Positions 1-12,472 of a stretch of DNA of 64,000 nt are shown one piece after another. Both the position numbers and the translations under genes were made by a program. The DNA is from Diphasiastrum complanatum (Eukaryota; Streptophyta; Lycopodiopsida; Lycopodiales; Lycopodiaceae): NCBI GenBank assembly GCA_029204225.1, contig CM055093.1, positions 35,228,525 to 35,292,524 of the forward strand, read 5' to 3'. The notes below the pieces were generated by a model that was not told the DNA's origin, did no database searches, and worked only from the letters and a program-made list of their open reading frames with translations. The stretch's first letter is position 1. Every line of letters begins with the position of its first letter.

Positions 1-189
1 GCAGTCGGTTCTTCCCAGAGACCCCCTCGTGGCAGAGGGAGACCCCCAGGCAGGAGTATACCACAGAGGGTTCCTTCCGGCAAACCCAGAGGCAGGCCAG
101 CCAAGAGGGGACACACCGATGATTTTTCTAGTTTCTCTGGCAGGCGTTGCCCAGACTTGGAGGAGTCCCAGATGCCTCCAGACTCCTAG
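1..189 (+). CDS. C-terminal end of an AT-hook protein (partial, runs off the window edge)
   Basis: Frame 1 is open from the first base to a TAG at 187-189, giving 62 residues. Two AT-hook-like cores are visible: GRGRPPGR at residues 11-18 and KPRGRPAKRG at residues 28-37. A short polar tail ending MPPDS follows. AT-hooks bind the minor groove of AT-rich DNA and occur in chromatin and cohesion-associated proteins, so a nuclear protein is inferred. There is no start codon or domain that would name the gene. It may be only the last exon, and an intron boundary inside it cannot be excluded. The purine-rich DNA could also yield Arg/Gly/Pro codons by chance. Confidence 0.5.
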   Translation, partial: AVGSSQRPPRGRGRPPGRSIPQRVPSGKPRGRPAKRGHTDDFSSFSGRRCPDLEESQMPPDS

Positions 190-457
190 CGAGACTTTGT
201 ATTTGACACCCCTACAAATGCTTCTGGCACGCAGAGGGATGATTTTTTTAGCACAGACTTGGTAGATATTGATACATAGAGCATCATGTACATTGGCATC
301 ATATGAGATGTATATATTTTTTTACAATCTATTCGTGTCATGGCTAATTTATCATGGTTGGTTACAAATGGTTAGGTATGTGAAATTTGAATGGCTAGTT
401 AGAATTGGTTTGAATTACGCAATTTGAATGGTTAGTTAGAAATGGCTTGCTCTGTGC

Positions 458-489
<32 letters not shown>

Positions 490-1229
490 GACGTAGTATG
501 AAAATTGTAAATGTTGCAGCTATTGTTTTACACAAGCGCATCTTCATGTCTCTCATATCTTATGCATCATGTCCAATCATTGAACCCTAAACACTAAACC
601 CCACACCCTGACAAATGGCACAATTAACATAACACCCTAAAAACAATCCCTAACAAATCGCACTTGTGCCGCATACACTTGAACTCGTGTATAATGCCAG
701 GAATACAGTCCACAGGTTCGTGATCCCGATACGAACCCAAGGGATCGTGCCTGGCGCGATTCAGGTATCGTTCAGTCAAAATGGCCCGTCGCAGGGAGTG
801 AAACGCAATTAGGTCTAGCAAAATGGGCATAGTAGTGTGTAGGTCTTGTGGTTCCCTGTTTTGAGAGCTTGTCACTCTTCTGGTGAGCATTGATTTCCCC
901 CAAAGACTTGTGGTCCTGAGAGCTTGTCACACTTGTGGTGAGCGTTCACCTCTCCCAAATCCTCTGGTGAGCATTCACTTCTTTGAGACAGTCACTGATG
1001 CACCCTAAACCCTAAATTTGTAATCTGTTTGCCATGCAAACCATCATCTTCACTCCAAACTTCTTTCAGATCTTTCTTTGCCGCTTTTTTGGAGCTTAGT
1101 TCCCAATGAAGGTTCGTAATAATTTATGGACTGCTCATTAGTCATCGTTGTTTGGTAATATCTCAGTTATGGGAGGCATGGGCAGTGGTTAGGTTTGTTG
1201 GAAATTTTTTTAACCTTTTTCCTTTTTTT
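190..1229. other. Non-coding stretch with telo-box-like motifs and a short (GA)n
   Basis: I see no gene here. The first few hundred bases are AT-rich and could be the 3' UTR of the AT-hook gene. A (GA)n tract lies at 463-489. Two adjacent CCCTAAA units lie at 1003-1016, with looser CCTAAA copies near 583-600 and 635-655. These resemble plant telo-boxes rather than a telomere. Near 715-750 there are small nested inverted repeats (GGTTCG/CGAACC and GATCCC/GGGATC). They resemble part of a pol III B box, but no tRNA fold is evident. Confidence 0.5.
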
Positions 1230-1451
1230 TTAACAGGAGATATCAAGCTCAAAGCTATCAAAAGCCCTTAGCCCGAGGAAGAGCAAGAAAAGATAAGAGA
1301 GCTCTATGAAATGAGCAATGTATGTAGCCAAAGCAACAATATGTAATAAGGTGCAGGTGTCACATTGCCGCACAAGCCACAAGGAAGCAATCATGGCAAG
1401 GTGAAGATTTGGACTTGAAGGTAGTCCAAAGACGTAAGCCCTCTCGATCAA
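1230..1451 (-). pseudogene. Ty3/gypsy gag relic
   Basis: The minus-strand reading contains WLVRQCD, then ATYIAHF and IELSYLF. This matches, with the same spacing, the gag of the Ty3 element at 30889-34962 (WLVRQRD, TAYIDQF, TELSYLF). It corresponds to the retrotransposon gag (capsid) domain. Only about 55 residues are recognisable. The reading then runs into unrelated sequence and stops, so this is a dead fragment of the same or a sister family. No LTR or primer site was found beside it. Confidence 0.65.
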
Positions 1452-2805
1452 TCAAGAAGTATCCCACATAGAGCCATACAAAAGCACAATGGAAAGGTGT
1501 AAGGCCCCAACTATGACATAAAAAGGCAAGCACCACACCAACCTATCCAGCCCAAAGCACCTCGTAAATGTATAATCACGAGAGTCGCTACAAATAATAA
1601 TATTTCACACCAAGCTAATAAACTGAGAGTGCTATTGGAATGTAGAAATTGACATCATCATGCTTGTAGGCACACCCAAAGCCGATAGACCAAGCTAACA
1701 CCTAAAGGATACACTAGAAAATGTAGAAGCGTCGTTACTAGCGAACTTGTTTCCACTCCTTGGGAATGCGTTCCCACGTTCCCGGACATGACGAACTTTT
1801 GGGAATGCGTTCCCATGTTCCCAAACACAAGGAACAATTTTTTCATTTATTTTGCATTTCAGCCTTCAAAATCGTGTAAGTTTATGTAGAGATACCTCTA
1901 ATTTGAATTTATGAACTATGAAGTTGTTCAAAAATATTAAAAACATTTGACTTTATCGTTTTATATTTTAAAATGATCACATGGCGTTCCAACTTTCTCG
2001 AAAACATTCCTGTTCGCAAGGGTCCATACATTTCCTCGTTCCCTTTCCTTGGCAACTATGCATACAAGTCCCAAGGACCCAACATCCAACAGAAGTCCAA
2101 GTGATCTAAAGGGATGACAAATGGCGAAAAGTAACTACAAGAAATGACCTAGAGGAAAGATCCGATAGAAAGCACACTTGCACCATAATATTTTACTCCT
2201 AGTCTTTACACCCTACAACAAACAGATAAACTTCTGGAGATGTAAGATTGGTTAAATAAGTCTTCAAATTGGCCCAGCACACATTACATTCATGTCTGAT
2301 CTCACTTTGATGCATATATAGAGCTCGCAGATCCTTACAGCATCCTCAAAATTATGGGAGCTGTTGGCTTAGTACAACAACTCTAGCGGCCCATTCTTGC
2401 ACAGGCTTATAGTGGCTTTTTAATGCCTCCTCCTTTCAATTCAAGAGGATTAAGATTGACAAGATATTCACTCCCAATATGTTCTCATTGAGCCGCTTGA
2501 TGAGAGAACTCTATCAAAATTTATTATTGTGCACTCATGATTCTAGAGGTTGCTACTGCTCAAAAAAATGTGTCACAAGATTGCAAACCTGATATCGAAA
2601 CTTTGTTGATCCTCTTTTTTGGAACCTTCCTTGAGGTTCAGATTTGATTGGCAATCTTCCAGGGATGCTTGTGTTTGGTCAAAAAAATGATGTTGGACAT
2701 AGTTATATCTTTTACATAGATGTCTCGTATATGATTTTGGACAAGCAGTACTTTTTATATCCACATCTGCTATTTGGTATTAAACTTGTTGATCGCGCCA
2801 TGCAG
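1452..2805. other. No gene recognised; possible intron upstream of the NHX exon
   Basis: Translations in all frames are short and unlike any family I know. A duplicated phrase (GGGAATGCGTTCCCA and close variants) occurs near 1760-1815. If the NHX terminal exon at 2806 belongs to a live gene, this stretch would be its last intron. However, no further NHX exon is visible upstream to the window edge. Confidence 0.35.
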
Positions 2806-3108
2806 GCTTTTGGTCTGCTGTCAAAACCGCTGATAGCATGTCTGCTTCCTGAGCACTTGAGAGCCGTTCATGCTAGTAACTCGTCTCCTTCATCTCCAAA
2901 AGAGTCGAGATCTTTGGATTTGGAGATATCCCTTCTTTCAGGCCAAACTGATGGTCAAGGTCTGTTGAGAAGAAGCAGTTTGAGTATGCTTTTACAGGAT
3001 CCAACCGTTGCAGTTCATCATTTCTGGAGAAAGCTCGATGACTCTTATATGCGTCCTGTTTTTGGAGGTCGAGGCTTTACGCAAAATCCTCCAGACTCAC
3101 CTAGGTAG
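2806..3108 (+). CDS. Terminal exon of an NHX-type Na+(K+)/H+ antiporter (partial)
   Basis: The frame starts after a TGCAG acceptor and encodes 100 residues to a TAG at 3106-3108. It begins AFGLLSKPLI, matching the end of the last transmembrane region of plant NHX proteins. A variable Ser-rich linker follows, then the conserved tail block VHHFWRKLDDSYMRPVFGGR. That block is a hallmark of vacuolar class-I NHX exchangers, which load Na+ or K+ into the vacuole in exchange for protons. Family members are about 540 residues, so this is only the last fifth. The reading frame extends upstream of the acceptor but is not NHX-like there. No other NHX exon was found in the 2.8 kb to the left. It is either the end of a gene with a very long intron or a duplicated exon fragment. 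The family call is confident, gene activity is not. Confidence 0.8.
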   Translation, partial: AFGLLSKPLIACLLPEHLRAVHASNSSPSSPKESRSLDLEISLLSGQTDGQGLLRRSSLSMLLQDPTVAVHHFWRKLDDSYMRPVFGGRGFTQNPPDSPR

Positions 3109-4304
3109 TTCAACATCATGCTCAATTGAGATTAGATATTCAAAAAAAGCAGGCAATTCAAGTGTAAATCATGAACCTGAGTTGCATCTAGGAGTTTTTG
3201 AATGTCTTCTTTTTCCCTCTGTTCAGCAACACACTCTTGCTTAACTAAAGTACAGGTCATGCAATTATAGAGCATCTTGATGCAAGATTATCTTTTCAAG
3301 TGTGAGACTGTGTATAGGATTTTAGCAAGTTTTGAAGTTGGAATTATTTCGTTTTTACTCCTTAGCAAGTATCACCTGAAAACGCTTCCCCGGCAATTGT
3401 GTGCTGGAGGTTTACTCGTTTTATACACAATTCTGCAATGTTGCATTTCTGTTTAGCTTAGCCTAATTCATAGGTGCCATTTCTTGTGAAGAGTGGCGAT
3501 ATCAGTGACTAATGCACAGTGGTATGCATGTTCATACAGCACATAGTTATTCATTCTTGTATGATCATTCTTCATACAGGAGATTCTGGTCTATCAAAAG
3601 ATCAAGTTACAATTATTGTAGTTGCACTATTCTTCAAGTCGATTCTAATCAACTATTATTCCCGACTATTTAAGTATCACATGCATATTCAAGTTTGGTA
3701 TAGCAAATAGGATATGATCTCAAATCTTTTGTTGCTAACGTGAAAGTTTACAACATTCTTTCTTCAAAATATGATATGCTATTTATGTCTCTGGGGTTTT
3801 GATAAGAATTCATAGCTGCTTGCAAATATCATCACGTTTCATAACCGCTTAAACAGTTATTGTCATATCTTTGAAAACAGCGTACTCAAAAAATGATACC
3901 CTTTTATAGTAGATGAAGCTGATATTTTTATGTTGTATTATGTATATGTTTTCTGTACATTCATTTGCGAGTTACGTACGGCATTTCCCTCTGCAAGGCA
4001 ATTTTCGGGTAGATGAGAGCATGCCCATAAACTGGATCTCGCAGATCCAGCTCCATTATGATGATGGGCATATGGGCCCACTTTCCCCTTGTGGATTGTA
4101 TGAGCACCTTCTACTAACAGTTACAAGATTAAAATTTAGAATAGTTATGAAGTTCCTCGAGTACCATCTTTTAAAACTTCACTTGAAGACTTTGTTGAAG
4201 ATCAAATCGACCTTTTTTTAAGGTAGTCATTTTTGGCCCTGCCTTATTATAAGCAGGCTACTTAGTTATCGTACAACAGCTACTTCCATATTGATAATGC
4301 TTGC
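3109..4304. other. 3' flank of the NHX exon; no gene recognised
   Basis: This is AT-rich sequence with short open frames only. The first few hundred bases are the likely 3' UTR of the antiporter exon. Nothing else is identifiable. Confidence 0.4.
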
Positions 4305-4369
4305 ATTTTAATTAGTACTTTCATTCTTTTACAGTAACATTGTAAAAGAATGAAAGTACTAATTAAAAT
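4305..4369. repeat. Perfect 29-bp inverted repeat with 7-nt loop
   Basis: The left arm at 4305-4333 and right arm at 4341-4369 are exact reverse complements, separated by GTAACAT. The right arm is followed by a palindrome, GAAAGTACTTTC, that reuses the arm's core. The arms are AT-rich. This could be the collapsed ends of a MITE, a foldback element, or a small-RNA precursor-like hairpin. Confidence 0.9.
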
Positions 4370-4857
4370 GAAAGTACTTTCATTTTTTAGAGGAAAATCC
4401 TTCTTCATGATATGCCAACAACCTTGCAGTGTGCATTTCGCCTACTCAATTCTTTTCCCACGTTTTGCCATCCATGTATACGTTATGTGACACAAGGTTG
4501 AAGGTAGCCCCCCAATCCCACCTTTCAAAATAAAATAAAATGAATGTGCTCTTGCACTCGATCATCTGCACCTACATGCCTGCTCACCCTCATCACCATA
4601 TATGGTAATAATTCTGCAGTAGACTTTGTCACCATTCTAAAACAAGAGAGAATATATGTGATGAGTTGTCCTTTCCCACTATGTCACATTCAAATTTGAA
4701 TGAGTTTTTCATGCATCAAGCACATTTTGTGGAGTATTTGAGATTCTTTTATGTCACTGAGCTTACAAAATCACCCATCTTGATGAAACTTGGAAAATCC
4801 TAGGCCTGATGAAATTTGCAAGTCTTTCCTTACCCTCAATTCTTTGAACTAGGATAT
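4370..4857. other. No gene recognised
   Basis: AT-rich sequence between the hairpin and the CT microsatellite. I see no supported coding or regulatory feature. Confidence 0.4.
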
Positions 4858-7044
<2,187 letters not shown>

Positions 7045-7062
7045 TGGTGCCGTTGTCGAGGA
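7045..7062 (+). other. Primer binding site, Tat/Athila type
   Basis: TGGTGCCGTTGTCGAGGA closely resembles the TGGCGCCGTTGCCGGGGA primer site of plant Tat/Athila Ty3 elements, complementary to tRNA-Asp. The leading ATTT and AT-rich upstream sequence fit an LTR end. Confidence 0.55.
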
Positions 7063-7722
7063 TTGAAGATGAGGAGGTAGATACTTGCCACTTTTGAGGA
7101 TTTTTTGTTGTTTTTGCCACTATTTTATGTCCTTAATCTTCTTATTAGGTGTATTTTGCTTGTGTGATTCTTGCTTATAGCTTTTACTTGGTCAAGATCC
7201 AGCTTTTTGGTTGACTTTTTGCAAGGGCGCACTTAGCGCGAGCCTTTTTCCCTGGTAGGCAAGTCTTTTTATCAGTAGACGAGTGTTTAATCACTCTGTA
7301 GCAAGCCTTTTAAAAAACACTTGCCAATAGCTGAAGACACTCGCCTGATCGATAGTTTTTTGAAAAAAAAAATTGTTAAATGGTTGGATCTTTTCATTTT
7401 TAGTCAATTTTTGAATTCTAGGAAAATACTCGCCCACACGTGTGAGAGCATTCGTTTTCTACAATCTTACTTGTTTTCTTTTTTTCATTTTTCCAGCAGA
7501 CGAGCCAAACACTCGCTTGATTGCTTTTATTTGAAGTAAGGCTAGTTTTTTTTTAAACACTTGTTCCACACGTCAGGGGTGCTTGTAAACATTCGCTAGT
7601 ATGCTCAATCGGTATTACTTGACTTGAGCTTTCTACAGTGGTCTCAACGAACGTTTTTACATTGTTGGAAATACTCACCACTCGTGTGAAGGTGAGTATT
7701 CTCATATCTTTATAAAAACATT
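7063..7722. other. No gene recognised; probably decayed element leader
   Basis: This follows the primer site and is rich in repeated CACTCGCC / ACTTGCC-like words. No gag frame is readable. Confidence 0.35.
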
Positions 7723-8640
7723 TCCTGATATGTGGACCTATGCAAACTCCTTCATTGCTAGATGCAAAGTATTTCATTACCTTTATTGATGAATTCTCCA
7801 AAAGAACAGTTGTTTATTTTACTAAACATAATTCAAAGGCTTTCATCAAATTCAGACAATTCAAAGAGCATGCTGAGAATTAAACTAGCAAACGAATCAA
7901 AGCACTGAGGCAAATAATGGGGGAGAATACATCTCCAACGAATTCAAGGAGTACTGCCTTAGCAACGACATTGAGCAACAATACATTACCTCCTATTCGT
8001 CTCAATCAAATGGTCTTGTTGAGAGAAAGAACATAACCTTAGTTGAATCGGCAAAGTGCATGTTATCACATGCGACACTTCTGAAGTGCTTCTGGGCTGA
8101 AGCTGTTTCAACAACAACCTATATTCAGAACATATGTCTTACTAAAGGTCTCTCAGACAAAACACCATTTGAAGTTTGGACAGGTACTAAACCTTCTTTA
8201 TTTTTTGGATGTACTGCTTTTGCGCAGATTCTTCATGATCTCAGGAAGATGCTCGACTTCCAGAGTATCAAATGTGTTTTCATCAGCTACACTACTTCAG
8301 ATCAAGCCTACAAGTTGTTCGATCCCATCGAGTCGAAAGATATTCACTAGCCGGGATGTCATCTTCATCAAAGATCAGTTTCAAGACCTCAAAGGAAAGG
8401 GCAGTCCCCATGTAGCCGACCTTTCAGATTCTTCTAACGCATTGAACTTTCTAGTTTCTCAGTCGACTATTCCCATTGAAGGTCCAAGCTCTTCTAGTAT
8501 GATGGAAATGATCAACTTCATGTTTTACCCAAAAGATCATCAAGGACTAGCAGATCACCTAATCGGTATATCGATGAGTTTGCAGCCTATCTTTTTGACA
8601 TCCTCGTCCGTGTCAACATTCCTAATTCGTTGACCATATA
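7723..8640 (+). pseudogene. Copia integrase fragment with integrase-RT linker (family A)
   Basis: The start reads CGPMQTPSLLDAKYFITFID, the beginning of the copia integrase core with its first catalytic Asp. The region of the second Asp is scrambled by a stop and a frameshift near 7880-7920. The third acidic site survives in SNGLVERKN. The C-terminal part continues through FWAEAV, TPFEVWTGTKPSL, a divergent KLFDPIESKDIHSRDVIF and the linker, then stops being recognisable at about 8615 where RT should start. The same linker occurs at 21013 onward, so both belong to one family. The copy is dead. Confidence 0.85.
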
Positions 8641-9239
8641 TACCATGTATAGTTGTCACAAAAGCCATATACTTCCAAGTACAACGGCTTACCTATTTAG
8701 GTGACAAACATTTAATGTAGTTAATACATGGATGCAATCTATAAATAGATCATCCCAGCACAGATTACTGGAAGCTCCATCCATGAGACGAATGATTTTG
8801 AGCCTCCCAGTTACGCCATCATTTTGGTTGTAATTGCTATTTTATTGTGCTTCAGTGTAATATAGCTAGCAACACGTTTTTCTATCTATGTATAACGTAG
8901 ATGAATGCTTGTTGTGATTGAATGCACTTTATTGTTGTTTGATAACATTTGTTCACTCACTCTGATCAGAACATGGACGTCTATGACTTCTCAGTTTCTG
9001 ATCAGACGATGGTTGTCTTTGACGCCTGAGGAACTTGCGCTACCACACTGCTATTTCAAAACTAAACTTCATATTGAATCTGATTTCCAGTAATACCACA
9101 CACACACATAAACCAATTCTAATCTCTTCGGTGGACTGTACTCTTGTTTTTGTGAGTATGAATTAATTTTTAAGATCCTATTGGGAATTAGAACACTTAA
9201 AGCTGTGATTATATTTAGCATAAGCTTTCTATTAGACTG
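8641..9239. other. Possible decayed LTR; no gene recognised
   Basis: A TATAAATAG-like box lies near 8739 in AT-rich sequence after the copia integrase fragment. It could be LTR sequence, but I found no second copy. A short (CA)n is at about 9097-9110. Confidence 0.3.
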
Positions 9240-9601
9240 TTTTTGCATCTAGCAGCTGATTGTAACGGGAGAGCTGTTTCGCAATATTCTTGCTCTCTTT
9301 TCTGTTCGCGTTCTTCGCACTCCCTTGCCCCATCACTCTTCACCGATAATGAATTGACGGAATGTGCTTGTGCATCTCATCGATCCCACTTCTTTTGCTC
9401 ATCGGAAGACACAACCGTTGTTGATGAAGTAGTTGCCCTAGTTGGTGTAGTAGGTGGCCTCTCTTCATCACCATTAACTACTTCCCATAAACCTTTCACA
9501 ATAAGAAGGTTCTTAATTATGTAGCACCACAAAGAATAGTTTTTGCCATCCAATCTATCTTCATTAAATAAAAAACCAATTGACTCCAATTCTTTAGCCA
9601 T
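9240..9601 (-). pseudogene. Copia gag N-terminal fragment
   Basis: The minus-strand reading from the ATG at 9601 gives MAKELES, then RLDGKNYSLWCYIIKNLL and GLWEVVNG. This is the start of a UBN2/DUF4219-type copia gag. After EQKKWDR comes an in-frame stop, then DAQAHSVNSLSV, the expected continuation. The fragment decays near 9240. A second copy lies at 10080-10267. Confidence 0.8.
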
Positions 9602-10079
9602 AGATAAAACAAAAAAATCAACTTGTAGGAGATAGGACAAAAGATTTTCCAAGACAAAATCTACTCAATGGGCAGCGACCATAAAGCTGAAAATATCATC
9701 ACAATTGATTGCAATACTCCACATGCAATTTGCTCAAAAAATAATGAAATAGGTGGCTATTTTCTACACAAAAATTAGATTGTACACAAATAGGTAAACT
9801 TCGAGTGAAGCCAACACCAAAACCAGATTTGTCGCAAAAAATGAGTGCAAAATACATGCACGTATAGGGCAGATGGTAGTGCCCTCCTGCAAGCTAGCCA
9901 AATCGAAAGTTTCAGCAAGAAATGTGTAAAAAAACACATGTATCTTCTTTTGTAGATAGGGGCCCTCCTACAAACAAGTGGATCTGAAAATTTCAGCATG
10001 TATTAGACTCAAAAAAAACACATGCAAATGGCTTGAGCATGGGCGCCCTATGACAATCCGAAGGTGGTGATGTTTATGA
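9602..10079. other. Element leader or spacer between two gag fragments
   Basis: No gene. Parts of this stretch (GGATCTGAAAATTTCAGCA near 9982) have diverged counterparts near 10479, as expected for duplicated leader sequence upstream of the two minus-strand gag starts. Confidence 0.4.
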
Positions 10080-10267
10080 AGAAGTGCTTGCACTTGAAGA
10101 TGTAGAAGGAGCCAAGGTAGAAGGCCTCACTTCATGACCACTAACCACTTCTCAAAATCTTTTTCAATGAGCAGATTTTTTAGCCTGTAGCTTCACAAAG
10201 AGTAGTTGGAGCCATCCAACCTATCTTTACCCAAAAAAATACCAATTGCTTCCGACCCTTTAGCCAT
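10080..10267 (-). pseudogene. Second copia gag N-terminal fragment
   Basis: The ATG at 10267 on the minus strand opens MAKGSEAIG, then DRLDGSNYSLWSYRLKNLL. It is closely related to the fragment at 9240-9601. The reading breaks after about 40 residues by frameshift and stop. It lies 250 bp from, and on the opposite strand to, a gag C-terminal half at 10521. Confidence 0.75.
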
Positions 10268-10520
10268 TCGAGATGACCAAAAAAAACAGCAAGTACCCAA
10301 CTTTGGAAAAGAGTAGAAAGGAAACTTTGAATGCTCAACACAACTTGTCAAAAATCAGTAACTTGCAAAGCAAAATCACCTCCACCAAATATACAAATGA
10401 AAGTTGAATTTCCACAAAATGTGTCACAAAAAGACTTCGAAATGGATCATAAAGGGGTGCCCACTTGTAGGTAATTGAATCTGAAAAAAATAGCAACAAA
10501 ATTTGTTCGAAAAGACATGA

Positions 10521-11162
10521 ATGAATGTAGAAAATGAGCTTCTTAAGGAGGTAGGTGCTTGCACCTCGGCTCAAGAAGCATGGGAAACACTTCAAAAAAT
10601 ATATGAATCTAAAAACACTTCAAGATTGTTATCCTTGAAGAACCAAACCCGTCAATACTTTCAAGCCAAGGGAGAGAGTGGTTATTCATATGTTTTGAGA
10701 GTTAAAGACTTAAACAAGGGGCTATCTTACATAGGAGATTCTATTAAGGAGAGTGAACTTGTTCAATTGATTTTGAATGGACTAAGTGTGGATTTTGCTA
10801 ACTTGGTGCAAGGCTATGCAATCATGGGAAAATTGCCCTCTCTTGAAGATCTCCAAGGAGTCCTCATGGCCAAGGAGAGTAGGAGAACACGCATCAAGTC
10901 AAGGATGGAGATGGAGAAGCTCTCCCTCAATGATGGACATGACAAAGCCATTTTCATCAAGAGCAAAAGCAAATCCAATGGCAAAGAAGGTGCATTGAAG
11001 AAGAACCAAGTCAAAGATGAAAATCAAGATGGATCTTCAACTTCAAGCTCAAGCAAGCCCAAGAAGGATAAGTCAAAGATCAATTGCTACTTTTGTAGCA
11101 AGATGGGGCATTATTTTCCGAGTGCTTCAAGAGGAAGCAAGTCCAAAGCCAAGAAAACCTAG
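10521..11162 (+). pseudogene. Copia gag (5'-truncated), host element of the nested chromovirus
   Basis: A 213-residue frame begins inside the gag UBN2 domain at AQEAWETLQKIYES, so the N-terminus is missing. It runs through LVQLILNGLSVDFANLVQGY and a Lys-rich linker to a zinc knuckle, CYFCSKMGHYF. The last Cys of the CCHC knuckle falls out of frame because of a small indel near 11115. In the shifted frame the expected ECFKRK follows. Gag packages the element RNA into virus-like particles. Protease and pre-integrase domains follow at 11163-11760. Confidence 0.85.
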
Positions 11163-11760
11163 GCCAAGAAGATGAGGAGAGTTCACATGAAGACTCTCTC
11201 ATGATGTCAAATTTTTCATCTTCAAGCATGAAAGAAGAAGACCCTCGGTGGATAGATAGTGGGGCTAGCTCCCACATGACAAGCAAGAGGGAGTATTTCT
11301 CGGCTTTCTCAACTTATGATGGTCCTATCAAGTCAATTTTTACAGCAAATGATTGTGCTTGTAAGGTAGAATGAATAGGATCAATACATTCATGCTTGGG
11401 ATCTTCAAAGAAGATCAAGATAGATGGTGTGCTTTACATTCCTAGCATCATTAAGAACTTACTTGTGTAGGCCAATTACTTTGACAATGGATTTCTTGCC
11501 AGGAGTTCACCACAAATGCATGTAACATCAACAAGGATGGCAAGACCATTGCTCGAGGCATACGATTTGGTACACTATTCAAACTAGATGCCTTTGTGGA
11601 CATTAACATTGTGATGATAGACAAGGAGAGCAAGATTTCCAACTTTGATTTGTGGCACATAAAGGCTTGGCCACATCAACTCAAGCTCAATGGAGGTCAT
11701 GTGCAAGGAGGAGTTTGCCTTAGGCCTTCCAAGATCCTTAGCAAGAGAGGAGAAGGTATG
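11163..11760 (+). pseudogene. Copia protease and GAG-pre-integrase region, interrupted at 11760
   Basis: The aspartic protease motif WIDSGASSHMTS is intact near 11250-11285. Downstream, GVLYIPSIIKNLL is the usual end of the protease region. Stops at about 11374 and 11468 and a frameshift in the LWH pre-integrase motif (near 11652) show decay. Coding stops at 11756-11760 (GTATG), the target site of the chromovirus. The reading resumes at 16238 after its second LTR: the codons for EEKVCEAC are split by the insertion. Confidence 0.85.
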
Positions 11761-12472
11761 TGTTAGAGCCTTTACTCCTTGTCCCAATTATCTATAGTTT
11801 TCGTAGACACATGTACGTTTTGTGATTATTGTAATTGCTGAAATGGCTAAGTCATTGGCCTGTGGTGACTTTTGTAAGTAAATTGTAAATAAACTGTAAT
11901 TAGTTGGCATTGGACCTCAGAGAGTCATGCTTAGCTTTGGCATGGGATACTAGGTCATTGATTAGGAGTGAACTGACCTCCTAAAAAGTAGGAGAGTTGA
12001 CTAGTCAACGAGACACGTGTCAATGAGACACATGTCATATGCTCACTGGGATACTTGGTCCAGTGAATGAGTGACAAATCAGGGTGACCAGTCAAACATG
12101 AAATATGTCACATGCTCACTGGGACACTTGATCTAGTGTATGAGTGACACATGTCAGCCTACTCACTTGCCTATGTGTCTGAGTACTACCAAGTGGCAAG
12201 TGTCGACTATGCATGGAATTGGCCATGTGTTGACGTTAGGAAAGGTCAAGGTTAAGGGGTGCTTGAGGATTGTACATAAGTGAGCCTAGAGAGAGGCATT
12301 CCTCATCATAATCTGTAGCAAAGGTTGGGAGGAGACAAGGTAGCCAACTCCACCATGTTTCGTGTGCTCTAATGTTTGTACATGCAGGAAAATCGACAGG
12401 GATCGACATTGTTGATTGTTGTGCATGGAATAAGCTAGGTCTTAAGTGAAGTTTCAGATTTGGAGTTTGACA
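11761..12472 (+). repeat. 5' LTR of the chromovirus
   Basis: 712 bp, TG...CA. The U3 part carries about two copies of a roughly 72-bp unit (near 12031-12077 and 12102-12157) with repeated GACACATGTC-like words. A palindromic GACACGTGTC containing a CACGTG G-box core lies at 12012-12021. The next TGG triplet after the LTR (12475) is a poor match to a tRNA-Met primer site. Confidence 0.88.

Noticed and set aside
711-760. Possible tRNA or SINE B box (GGTTCGTGATCCC)
   Set aside because: No A box at the right distance and no cloverleaf; explained by small inverted repeats.
1003-1016. Telomere repeat or interstitial telomere
   Set aside because: Only two CCCTAAA units; short telo-box-like motifs are common in plant DNA.
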